Positions 1-6,529 of a stretch of DNA of 7,410 nucleotides are shown here, one piece after another. Numbering within the stretch: the stretch's first letter is position 1; each line of letters opens with the position of its first letter. The notes below the pieces were generated by a model, which saw only the letters and a program-made list of their open reading frames with translations, was not told where the DNA came from and ran no database searches. Where the stretch lies: positions 1 to 7,410 of the forward strand of contig RQCD01000154.1 in the NCBI GenBank assembly GCA_008668455.1. Direction: 5' to 3'. The position numbers were made by a program, and so were the translations under genes. This DNA is from Clostridia bacterium. Lineage in GTDB: Bacteria > Bacillota > Clostridia > UBA1381.

Positions 1-842
1 ATAGTATGAATGTTATTGGCAAAGCTTAATAACAGCTCATTATAGGAATCGGTATACTGCATCGCAATATCTAACATCATGCCGTCGCTCTCTGTATCAA
101 GATAGATCCCCTCGTAGTGCAGAGGATCCTTATTACGGTTTAAGTATTTGACAAATTCCTTGATACCGCCCTCTGCGTAAAGCTCCTTTGGGGTCGGGTT
201 TTCCACGCGCTTATCGGTCAGGATGATGCGGACGCCCTTATTTAAGAATGCCTGCTCACGTAGACGCTTTAAAAGCACATCATAATCAAATTCTAATGTT
301 TCAAAGATTTCTCCGTCCGGCTTAAAGGTGATCTTGGTGCCGGTTTTGTCTGTATCTCCAATCACTTTTAAATCGCAAACCGGAGTTCCACGCTCATACT
401 TCTGATAATACACATGCTCGCCGTTTGAAACCTCAACCTCAAGCCACTCGGAAAGCGCGTTTACAACCGATGAGCCTACGCCGTGCAAACCGCCGGAAAC
501 CTTATATCCGCCGCCGCCGAATTTACCGCCTGCGTGCAGAATGGTTAGAACCACCTGCACCGTTGGAATCCCCTGCTGCGGATGAATTCCAACCGGGATA
601 CCGCGTCCGTTATCAATCACTGTGACGGAGTTATCCGGGTTGATATCTACGATAATTTTATCACAAAAGCCTGCTAATGCCTCGTCGATGGAATTATCCA
701 CAATTTCGTAAACCAGATGATGCAGACCTGCCGATGAAGTAGAGCCGATATACATACCCGGACGCTTCCGGACAGCTTCCAGCCCTTCTAATACCTGGAT
801 TTGATTTTCGTCATACTTGATTTCTACCTTATCCTCTATCAT
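1..842 (-). CDS. gyrB: DNA gyrase subunit B, N-terminal part (runs off left edge)
   Basis: ATPase subunit of the type II topoisomerase that introduces negative supercoils with GyrA (EC 5.6.2.2). The 280 residues present cover the GHKL ATPase domain and the start of the transducer domain; translation is still open at base 1. Visible ATP-site elements are Glu46 (general base) and Asn50 in the EIVDNSIDEALAGF stretch, Asp77 in DNGRGIPVGIH (77-87), the lid GGLHGVG (117-123), and Thr169 in TGTK, each offset by +4 from E. coli numbering. The start ATG at 842-840 is preceded by AAGGAAGG, which overlaps the remB stop codon 15 bases upstream and suggests translational coupling. Odd point: the residue aligned with E. 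coli Arg136 is Asn140. ParE is a possible alternative from the domain alone, but the recF-remB context supports GyrB. gyrA would be expected beyond the left edge but is not seen. Confidence 0.97.
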   Translation of the reverse strand, partial: MIEDKVEIKYDENQIQVLEGLEAVRKRPGMYIGSTSSAGLHHLVYEIVDNSIDEALAGFCDKIIVDINPDNSVTVIDNGRGIPVGIHPQQGIPTVQVVLTILHAGGKFGGGGYKVSGGLHGVGSSVVNALSEWLEVEVSNGEHVYYQKYERGTPVCDLKVIGDTDKTGTKITFKPDGEIFETLEFDYDVLLKRLREQAFLNKGVRIILTDKRVENPTPKELYAEGGIKEFVKYLNRNKDPLHYEGIYLDTESDGMMLDIAMQYTDSYNELLLSFANNIHT

Positions 843-857
843 TTCCTTTTTCCTTCC

Positions 858-1124
858 TTACCGTAAATTTATTTGATTTGATTTCGCACGCTTTGCCAAT
901 GTCGCAGACGAGATTGACGAAATATATACCTTTATTTTTCCGCGGTAACACGTAACAATATAAGACTTTGGGAGATCCTCCGTCACATCCACCACCTCGC
1001 CGCGCCGCTGCGCTTCGTTTAAAAAATGGCGGCTCTGTCTGGAAATTGTCGTATTATCCATATCAAACACGGCAATCACGCTTTTTTCGTGTACCACTGC
1101 GTCACCGCCTAAATGTAAGAACAT
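858..1124 (-). CDS. remB: RemB/YaaB family small regulatory protein (DUF370-like)
   Basis: An 88-residue protein of the YaaB/RemB family, the small protein encoded between recF and gyrB in many Firmicutes (B. subtilis YaaB has about 81 residues). It opens with MFLHLGGD, continues with a VIAVFDMDNTT segment (about residues 17-27), and ends with a basic region containing KVYISSISSATLAKR (65-79), all typical of the family. The related RemA of B. subtilis is a DNA-binding regulator of matrix and osmoprotection genes; the role of RemB is less clear, and here the function is inferred only from family. An in-frame ATG seven codons upstream (1145-1143) would overlap the recF stop as ATGA but has no ribosome binding site. 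The chosen ATG has AGGGAG 12 bases upstream and the usual family N-terminus. The gap after recF is 17 bases and the gap to gyrB is 15. Confidence 0.88.
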   Translation of the reverse strand: MFLHLGGDAVVHEKSVIAVFDMDNTTISRQSRHFLNEAQRRGEVVDVTEDLPKSYIVTCYRGKIKVYISSISSATLAKRAKSNQINLR

Positions 1125-1136
1125 GCATCCGTCACT

Positions 1137-1142
1137 CTCCCT
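1137..1142 (-). promoter_or_regulatory. Ribosome binding site deciding the remB start
   Basis: AGGGAG on the minus strand lies 12 bases before the ATG at 1124-1122 and begins on the last base of the recF stop codon TGA (1144-1142). It sits downstream of the alternative ATG at 1145-1143, so it can serve only the shorter remB. The spacing is a little long, so this is a moderate-strength call. Confidence 0.6.
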
Positions 1143-2218
1143 CATGCAATATGAAATAATCTTCTGTTTTCTGTATTTTCGTAAACATCGGTATCAGTGG
1201 AGGTCAGAAGCACCTGCTTTCCTGAAATACGTTCGGAAAGATACTGCCTCCGATGAAAATCCAGCTCACTCATAATATCATCCAAGAGCAAGACCGGATA
1301 TTCGCCCCGGATTTTCCGGATCACCTCCGTCTGCGCAAGCTTTAAGGAAAGAGCCGCAGTTCTCTGCTGCCCCTGTGAGCCAAATAGCCTTGCCTCTTTT
1401 TCTCCGATCCGGATTCTCACATCATCACGCTGGATTCCCAAAAGCGCGCCGCCGGCATCCAGCTCGCGCTGCGCACTCTGTTCCAGACGATTCAAAAAGA
1501 TATTTTTTGCATCTTCTTCTATTATACCACAATCTACGCTCGGTGTATAGTCTATTTTTAATTTTTCTTTGCTGATCTGACTGTGTACCTCGTTTGCATA
1601 TGCGGACAGCTGCTCCAAAAAGCTTCTCCGATAAAGTGCAATTCTGCTTCCAAAGTCTGCAAGCTGCTCATTCCATGCCGACATCATGGCGATATCCTCC
1701 CTGCTGCGGATTTTTCCAAACCTGATTAGGCTGTTTTTTTGCCGGAGCGCTTTCTGATAATCCACCAGCGCGCTTAAATAATTCGGATAAAGCTGGCTGA
1801 TTGCTGCGTCTAAAAATCTTCTCCGCACACTTGGCGCACCCTTCACAAGCTCTAAATCCTCCGGCGAAAACATCACCACATTCAGATAGCTCATCAGCTG
1901 CGAAAGCCGAGACACTGGTACCTGATTCACCCAAATACTTTTTTTTCCGTCTGCAGAAAGCTGCATTTTTGCCCGATAGCTGCGCTGTCTGTCTGCAAAC
2001 TCCAGACCAAGCCGGAAGAATTTTTCGCCGAACCGGATCATTTCCGTATCCGTCCGGGTTCTGGGACTTTTACCTTGGGAAAACAGAGACACCGCCTCCA
2101 ATAAATTGGTTTTCCCCTGTGCATTATCGCCATAGATTATATTAATTCCCGGGCAAAAGGAGATTTCCTCCTGCTCATAGTTCCGGAAATTCAGGAGGGT
2201 AAGCGTTTTTACTTCCAT
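1142..2218 (-). CDS. recF: DNA replication and repair protein RecF
   Basis: A 358-residue SMC/ABC-like ATPase that, with RecO and RecR, helps load RecA onto single-stranded gaps; the length is typical. Visible motifs are the N-terminal LTLLNFRNY strand (6-14), Walker A GDNAQGKTN (30-38), the VMFSPEDLELVKGAP segment (115-129), the signature region FGSQGQQRTAALSLKLAQ (279-296) and Walker B with D-loop VLLLDDIMSELD (309-320). The reading frame is open upstream to 2341, but that extension of 41 residues overlaps yaaA and does not look like RecF. The ATG at 2218-2216 begins MEVKTLTLLNFRNY, as the family does, and has GGTGG seven bases upstream. The start lies 2 bases after the yaaA stop, so the two are probably coupled. 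Small oddity: the usual GPHRDD motif reads GIQRDD (261-266). Confidence 0.97.
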   Translation of the reverse strand: MEVKTLTLLNFRNYEQEEISFCPGINIIYGDNAQGKTNLLEAVSLFSQGKSPRTRTDTEMIRFGEKFFRLGLEFADRQRSYRAKMQLSADGKKSIWVNQVPVSRLSQLMSYLNVVMFSPEDLELVKGAPSVRRRFLDAAISQLYPNYLSALVDYQKALRQKNSLIRFGKIRSREDIAMMSAWNEQLADFGSRIALYRRSFLEQLSAYANEVHSQISKEKLKIDYTPSVDCGIIEEDAKNIFLNRLEQSAQRELDAGGALLGIQRDDVRIRIGEKEARLFGSQGQQRTAALSLKLAQTEVIRKIRGEYPVLLLDDIMSELDFHRRQYLSERISGKQVLLTSTDTDVYENTENRRLFHIA

Positions 2219-2220
2219 GC

Positions 2221-2445
2221 TTATTCCACCGTCAGCCGGCAGTCCCCATCCTCGAAATGAACCGTCACGGTATCTCCCGGACGGATTTTTCTGCCGCGCA
2301 TTTCGCAAGCCTCTCCGTTTAAAGACACAATTCCCTCCCAAATCATATCCTTTGCGTCTGCTCCGGATTCTGCCAGTCCGGAGAATTTCAAAAGCTGATC
2401 CAGCTTGATAAATTCTGTGTTAATCTTAATCGTTTCTTCCTGCAT
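2221..2445 (-). CDS. yaaA: S4-domain RNA-binding protein YaaA
   Basis: A 74-residue protein made almost entirely of one S4-type RNA-binding domain, the size of the YaaA/YlmH-like proteins encoded before recF in Firmicutes. FIKLDQLLKFSGLAESGADAK (about 12-32) forms the helical RNA-contact half; IVSLNGEACEMRGRKIRPGD (39-58) is the beta half with the conserved V-NGE-RRGRK-GD pattern, here SLNGE and MRGRK. The exact role is not settled; ribosome- or rRNA-associated functions have been proposed for the family. The ATG at 2445-2443 has GAGGAG six bases upstream, placed directly after the relA stop at 2460-2458. It should not be confused with the unrelated E. coli peroxide-stress protein also called YaaA. 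Normally this gene follows dnaN; here it follows relA. Confidence 0.93.
   Translation of the reverse strand: MQEETIKINTEFIKLDQLLKFSGLAESGADAKDMIWEGIVSLNGEACEMRGRKIRPGDTVTVHFEDGDCRLTVE
2226..2230 (-). promoter_or_regulatory. Ribosome binding site for recF inside the yaaA 3' end
   Basis: GGTGG on the minus strand lies seven bases before the recF ATG (2218-2216), within the last codons of yaaA. It supports the 358-residue RecF over the 41-residue-longer reading frame. It is not a perfect Shine-Dalgarno match, so recF translation may depend on ribosomes finishing yaaA. Confidence 0.6.
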
Positions 2446-2457
2446 TTCGTTCTCCTC

Positions 2458-4701
2458 TTAATTTGTCACTCTGTTTACCGACTGTACGCCAGGAATCTGC
2501 CGCACCCTCTTAATCACACGCTCCATATCCTGCGTACCTGTGATTTCCAGTCCAAAGGTAATAATGCCCGTACCCTTTTTATTCACACGCGCAGCAATCG
2601 ACACGCAGTTGATCTTTAAGTCTGCAATTGCCGCAGAAATAGTTGTGAGCATGCCCGGCTTATCATCGCATTCTACCGAAACGGATGCAACATAGCTGCT
2701 TCTTTCCTCGTCACCTGCCCAGCGGACGCCGATAAACCGTCCCCGATCCTCCTCGGAAAGCGCCTGCGGCTGAATATTCGGACAGTCTGCCCGATGTACC
2801 GAGACGCCGCGTCCCTTTGTGATAAAGCCTTTGATTTCATCTCCCGGAACAGGGTTACAACATTTTGCCAGCCGAACCAGGCAGTTGTCAATTCCCTCTA
2901 CTTCAATTCCGTTGCTGAAATTTCTCTTTTTCTTCGGAGCTTCTGCCGGTACAGCAGGCGGTGTTTCCACCGCTTCCTCCTCCCGGCGCTTCAGATATTC
3001 CTCCCGAAGCCGCATCACAACCTTCTGCGCTGACAAGCCGCCGAAGCCGACGCTTGCATACAAATCATCAATGGAATTAAACTGATACTTTTTAAACATC
3101 GGAGCAAGCCATTCCTCGTGGAACAAAGCCGCCGGAGAAAGCTTCATATGCCGGATTTCCCGGTCGATCAGCTCCTTGCCGTGGACAATGTTTTCCTCCC
3201 GCCGCTCTCGCTTAAACCACTGATTAATCTTAGTTTTTGCCTGCGAGGTTTTCACAATTTTTAACCAGTCACGGCTTGGCCCTTTTACATTTGGTGAGGT
3301 CAGAATTTCCACAATGTCACCATTTTGAAGAACATAGCTGTTAGGAACAATCTTTCCGTTCACCTTTGCGCCGCACATGCTGCATCCGATTGCCGTATGG
3401 ATCGCAAACGCAAAGTCGATCACGGTACTTCCGGAGGAAAGTGAAATGACCTTTCCCTTTGGAGTAAATACAAATACCTCCTCGCTGAACAAATCCAGCT
3501 TGATTGTATTCATAAAATCATCTGTATCCATCACCTCTGCCTGGTTTTCGAGCATCTGGCGCACCCATTCCAGCTTGGAATCCATGTCGGTTTTTCCGGT
3601 GATTCCTTCTTTATATTTCCAATGCGCCGCAATACCCTCCTCTGCAATCCGGTGCATTTCCCAGGTTCGGATCTGAATTTCAAACGGTGTGCCGTTCGGA
3701 CCGATCAGGGTGCTGTGCAGCGACTGGTACATATTTGGTTTTGGCATTGCAATATAGTCCTTAAACCGGAGCGGAATCGGTGTGTACATCTCATGTACCA
3801 TACCGAGCGCCGCGTAGCAGTCTGCAACTGTGTCTACAATAATCCGCACCGCAAACAGATCGTATAGCTCATCCAGAGTTTTATTCTGCGCATACATTTT
3901 GCGGAAAATGCTGTAAAAATGCTTTGCCCGTCCGGTAACCTGACCCTTGATACCAACCTCCTGCATCCTTTTTTCCAGCGCTTTGATAATATCAATGATA
4001 TACTGTTCCCGTTCACTCTTTTTCTGATTGATTCCGGTTCGGATTTCCTCATAGGCAACCGGATCTAAATATTTTAAGGATAAATCCTCTAATTCGCTCT
4101 TAATTTTTGACATACCCAAACGGTGTGCCAGCGGCGCATAGACATCCAGTGTTTCCTTTGCAATCAGAAGCTGCTTTGCCGGAGCCATAAATTTCAGGGT
4201 TCGCATATTATGCAGCCGATCCAGCAGCTTAATTAAAATCACCCGGATATCCTTAGACATGGCAAGCAGCATTTTCCGCAGATTCTCCACCTGCGCTTCC
4301 TCCCGGGTGTAGTACTTGATTTTCCGGAGCTTTGTCACACCGTCCACAATTTCTGCCACGCTCTTTCCGAAAAGCGTTTCCAGATTGTCATAGGTGTATG
4401 GGGTGTCCTCAATCACATCATGTAGCAGCGCCGCAGAAATTGCCACCACATCCAGATTCAGTTCTGCCGCAATATAGGCAACCTGAACCGGGTGTACAAT
4501 ATATTCCTCCCCCGACCGGCGGAACTGCCCCTTATGCGCCTGCTTTGCCAGACGGTAGGCAAGATAAACCATATCGCTGTTTGTTCCCGGCGCATAGCTC
4601 TGCACCATGCCAATAATTTTCTGTACAATTTTTTCCGTGTCATTTTCGCCCGATTCCGGAATGGTGTCCGGCGCCTGAATAATGTCCTTTTTCTGTTCCA
4701 T
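2458..4701 (-). CDS. relA: Bifunctional (p)ppGpp synthetase/hydrolase (Rel, RelA/SpoT family)
   Basis: A 747-residue long-form RSH enzyme that makes (p)ppGpp from GTP/GDP and ATP on stalled ribosomes and also hydrolyses it. Domains in order: HD hydrolase with His70, His94-Asp95 (ALLHDVIEDT) and Asp161 (LLDRLHNM); synthetase with Asp281 in YDLFAVR, RFKD at 312-315, the nucleotide-site Tyr325 in PNMYQSLHS, and Glu341 in FEIQIRT; TGS at about 407-468 (VFVFTPKGKVISL); a helical linker; a zinc-finger-like domain with Cys614, Cys615, His636 and Cys640; and a C-terminal ACT domain at about 672-745. RFKD is the version found in bifunctional enzymes, whereas synthetase-only RelA carries EXDD, so both activities are predicted. 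The ATG has AGGGAGG seven bases upstream. It starts 32 bases after recJ with no convincing promoter in the gap. No domain is missing. Confidence 0.97.
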   Translation of the reverse strand: MEQKKDIIQAPDTIPESGENDTEKIVQKIIGMVQSYAPGTNSDMVYLAYRLAKQAHKGQFRRSGEEYIVHPVQVAYIAAELNLDVVAISAALLHDVIEDTPYTYDNLETLFGKSVAEIVDGVTKLRKIKYYTREEAQVENLRKMLLAMSKDIRVILIKLLDRLHNMRTLKFMAPAKQLLIAKETLDVYAPLAHRLGMSKIKSELEDLSLKYLDPVAYEEIRTGINQKKSEREQYIIDIIKALEKRMQEVGIKGQVTGRAKHFYSIFRKMYAQNKTLDELYDLFAVRIIVDTVADCYAALGMVHEMYTPIPLRFKDYIAMPKPNMYQSLHSTLIGPNGTPFEIQIRTWEMHRIAEEGIAAHWKYKEGITGKTDMDSKLEWVRQMLENQAEVMDTDDFMNTIKLDLFSEEVFVFTPKGKVISLSSGSTVIDFAFAIHTAIGCSMCGAKVNGKIVPNSYVLQNGDIVEILTSPNVKGPSRDWLKIVKTSQAKTKINQWFKRERREENIVHGKELIDREIRHMKLSPAALFHEEWLAPMFKKYQFNSIDDLYASVGFGGLSAQKVVMRLREEYLKRREEEAVETPPAVPAEAPKKKRNFSNGIEVEGIDNCLVRLAKCCNPVPGDEIKGFITKGRGVSVHRADCPNIQPQALSEEDRGRFIGVRWAGDEERSSYVASVSVECDDKPGMLTTISAAIADLKINCVSIAARVNKKGTGIITFGLEITGTQDMERVIKRVRQIPGVQSVNRVTN

Positions 4702-4733
4702 ACGAAAACCTCCCTAACACGTTTTTATGTACC

Positions 4734-6446
4734 TTATCTGAATTGAATATCCTGTAATATCAGCTGTACCGACTCGTTGTCGCGGAATACATTCACCTCT
4801 AACAAAAATGCCAGATCTGCCGTCTGTCCCGGCGTCATCTGCATCGCAAGCGATCCCATCCGGAATCCAACTGCCTGTATGCTCATCCCGTTTTTTTCAA
4901 CCTCCAGCCGGAGATGTGCTCCCTCCGACATAGTCGTCACCTGTTTAATCCGGACATTCCGGATACAGAAAACCGGCTTTTCATTTCCCATTCCAAACGG
5001 CTCTAATAATTGGAGAGACCTTGCATTCTCCACAGTCAGCCGGCTGATCCCCAGCTCCAGATCATACCAAAGCTTCGGAATCAGATCCTCCTTCTGCAAA
5101 TGCGATTCTGCATACTGATTGATTGCTTTCCTGAAATTCTCCACTTCATCTGCCCGGATACTGAGTCCTGCCGCCTGTGCATGTCCGCCAAACCGTTCCA
5201 GATGCTTTTCTGAAGCAGTCAGTGCATCAAACAGATGAAACCCCGGAACGGAACGTCCTGATCCTTTGCCTGAGCCGGTTTTGTCCAGTGCAATCATAAT
5301 GCAGGGACGGTAAAAACGTTCTAAAATCCTGGACGCAACAATTCCGATCACTCCCGGGTGCCAGCCTTCTTTTGCCAGCACAATCACTCTTTGCTCACGC
5401 CATACCGGATTTTCCTCTAAAAGCTCTATTGCCTCCTGAAAGATTGCCTGCTCTACATTCTTCCTCTTTTGGTTTTCCTCCTCCAGTCTGCCGGCAAGCA
5501 GACCTGCCTGTTCCGGCTGATCTGAAAGCAGCAGCTCCACCGCGTCTTTTGCATGCGATAATCTGCCGGCGGCATTCAGCCGCGGCGCAAGCATGAACGC
5601 AACCGAAGTACTGTTTAACGGCTTTCCGGCAAGTCCTGCCTCCTGAATCAGGGCACGCAGTCCTGCATGCCGGCTCTCCGGTAGCTGCCTAATGCCATAC
5701 TCTGCAATGACACGGTTTTCATCCAGCAAATCCACCACATCCGCAATCGTTCCGACAGCAGCAATTTCTACATACTCTGAAAAGACCTCTTTTGTGGAGA
5801 GTCCCAAACTTTTTGCTAACGCAAGCACCAGATGAAGCGCCACCCCAACACCTGCTAATGCGCCAAACGGATATTCTGAATCAGCGCGCTTCGGATCAAT
5901 CACCGCAGTTGCCGACGGCAGCTTTTCGCCCGGAAGATGGTGATCAGTGATAATTACATCCATTCCCATGCTCTTAGCAAGCTCTACTTCACCGATCGCT
6001 GTAATACCGCAGTCCACCGAGATCAAAAGCCTCACCTTCATCTGAAAAATTTTTTTCAAGGCAAGAATATGAAGCCCATATCCCTCGGTCATGCGGTCCG
6101 GGATATAAAAATCCACGTCCGCTCCGACCGACCGTAGAAACCGAACCAAAAGCGCAGTTGAGGTCACGCCGTCCGCGTCATAGTCTCCGTAAACCACAAT
6201 CTTCTCTTTTTTGTCAAGCGCAGTTAAAATACGATCGACCGCCGGCTGCATATCCGGCAGGAGAAACGGATCGTGTATATTTTTTAACCGTTTTCCCAGA
6301 TAGCCGCATGCCTCTGCCTCTGTCCGGATTCCGCGGTTTAAAAGGAGTGCGGCAAGCAGAGGGGAAAGCCCAAGCTCCTTTGAAAAGCCGGCAATTCTCT
6401 CCTTATCCGCTCCGTCACCTTTTTTTATCCATTCTTTCTTTGGCAT
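4734..6446 (-). CDS. recJ: Single-stranded-DNA-specific exonuclease RecJ
   Basis: A 570-residue 5'-to-3' exonuclease of the DHH phosphoesterase superfamily that resects single-stranded DNA in recombination, mismatch and base-excision repair. Metal-site motifs are complete: GDYDADG (87-93), Asp145 in SVDCGI, the signature DHH at 168-170, and Asp236 in GTIADVVDL. The DHHA1 half has GWHPGVIGIVASR (361-373), GSGRS (395-399) and GGHAQAAG (420-427). The C-terminal region from about 455, including LEPFGMGNEKPVF (481-493), is the OB-fold DNA-binding part. The length is close to E. coli RecJ (577) and well short of B. subtilis RecJ (about 786), so the long Bacillus C-terminal extension is absent. The ATG has AGGAG six bases upstream (6457-6453). 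It is the first gene after the predicted promoter at 6506-6478. Confidence 0.97.
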   Translation of the reverse strand: MPKKEWIKKGDGADKERIAGFSKELGLSPLLAALLLNRGIRTEAEACGYLGKRLKNIHDPFLLPDMQPAVDRILTALDKKEKIVVYGDYDADGVTSTALLVRFLRSVGADVDFYIPDRMTEGYGLHILALKKIFQMKVRLLISVDCGITAIGEVELAKSMGMDVIITDHHLPGEKLPSATAVIDPKRADSEYPFGALAGVGVALHLVLALAKSLGLSTKEVFSEYVEIAAVGTIADVVDLLDENRVIAEYGIRQLPESRHAGLRALIQEAGLAGKPLNSTSVAFMLAPRLNAAGRLSHAKDAVELLLSDQPEQAGLLAGRLEEENQKRKNVEQAIFQEAIELLEENPVWREQRVIVLAKEGWHPGVIGIVASRILERFYRPCIMIALDKTGSGKGSGRSVPGFHLFDALTASEKHLERFGGHAQAAGLSIRADEVENFRKAINQYAESHLQKEDLIPKLWYDLELGISRLTVENARSLQLLEPFGMGNEKPVFCIRNVRIKQVTTMSEGAHLRLEVEKNGMSIQAVGFRMGSLAMQMTPGQTADLAFLLEVNVFRDNESVQLILQDIQFR

Positions 6447-6529
6447 AATCTGCTCCTATTTTTATCAATATAAAGTTATTGTATCATTTTTTCGTTTTTT
6501 TTTCAAGTGATTTCCGCGATTTTTTACAA
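6447..6529. other. 83-base spacer between yraN and recJ
   Basis: This is the largest non-coding stretch. It is strongly A/T-rich and holds the predicted promoter and the recJ ribosome binding site. There is no clear hairpin-plus-T-run terminator for the rnhB-yraN message in the minus direction, so read-through from rnhB-yraN into recJ is possible. Confidence 0.7.
6478..6506 (-). promoter_or_regulatory. Predicted sigma-A promoter driving recJ and downstream genes
   Basis: On the minus strand TTGAAA (6506-6501) is followed by 17 bases and then TACAAT (6483-6478), with TG one base before the -10 (6486-6485), giving an extended -10. The spacer is A-rich (two A tracts), which usually assists melting or bending. 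Transcription would start near 6471, leaving a leader of about 25 bases before the recJ ATG. This is the only spacer in the window large enough for a full promoter, which supports the call. No operator or riboswitch structure is visible in the short leader. Confidence 0.8.

Larger units (their letters stand above)
1..6471 (-). other. Predicted polycistronic transcript recJ-relA-yaaA-recF-remB-gyrB
   Basis: Six co-oriented genes follow the promoter near 6471. Gaps are 32 (recJ-relA), 12 (relA-yaaA), 2 (yaaA-recF), 17 (recF-remB) and 15 bases (remB-gyrB). No hairpin followed by a T run in the transcription direction is seen in any of them. The ribosome binding sites of yaaA, remB and gyrB adjoin or overlap the previous stop codon. 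This is an inference from layout; promoters buried in coding sequence, for instance before gyrB, could still divide it. The 3' end lies beyond the window. Confidence 0.6.

Noticed and set aside
425..625. Plus-strand reading frames such as 425-625, 1801-2145, 4332-4616 and 4777-5118
   Set aside because: They lie opposite conserved genes, have compositions typical of antisense frames (Arg/Ser/Pro-rich), lack ribosome binding sites and resemble no known family.
694..702. Perfect DnaA box TTATCCACA on the plus strand within gyrB
   Set aside because: It encodes the invariant Val-Asp-Asn segment of the GyrB ATP site (GTG GAT AAT on the minus strand). It stands alone, with no further boxes or AT-rich unwinding region nearby, so it does not indicate oriC.
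2219..2341. N-terminal extension of RecF by 41 residues
   Set aside because: It is the yaaA sequence read in another frame, has no ribosome binding site, and RecF homology begins at the ATG at 2218.
4702..4740. Separate relA promoter with TACATA as the -10
   Set aside because: No acceptable -35 element is present 16-19 bases upstream; the AT-rich stretch alone is not enough.
6044..6060. A/T palindrome-like stretch (A5 T7 on plus) in recJ
   Set aside because: It encodes the Lys-Lys-Ile-Phe segment of RecJ in frame, and A/T runs of this size are common here; no sign of a regulatory role.
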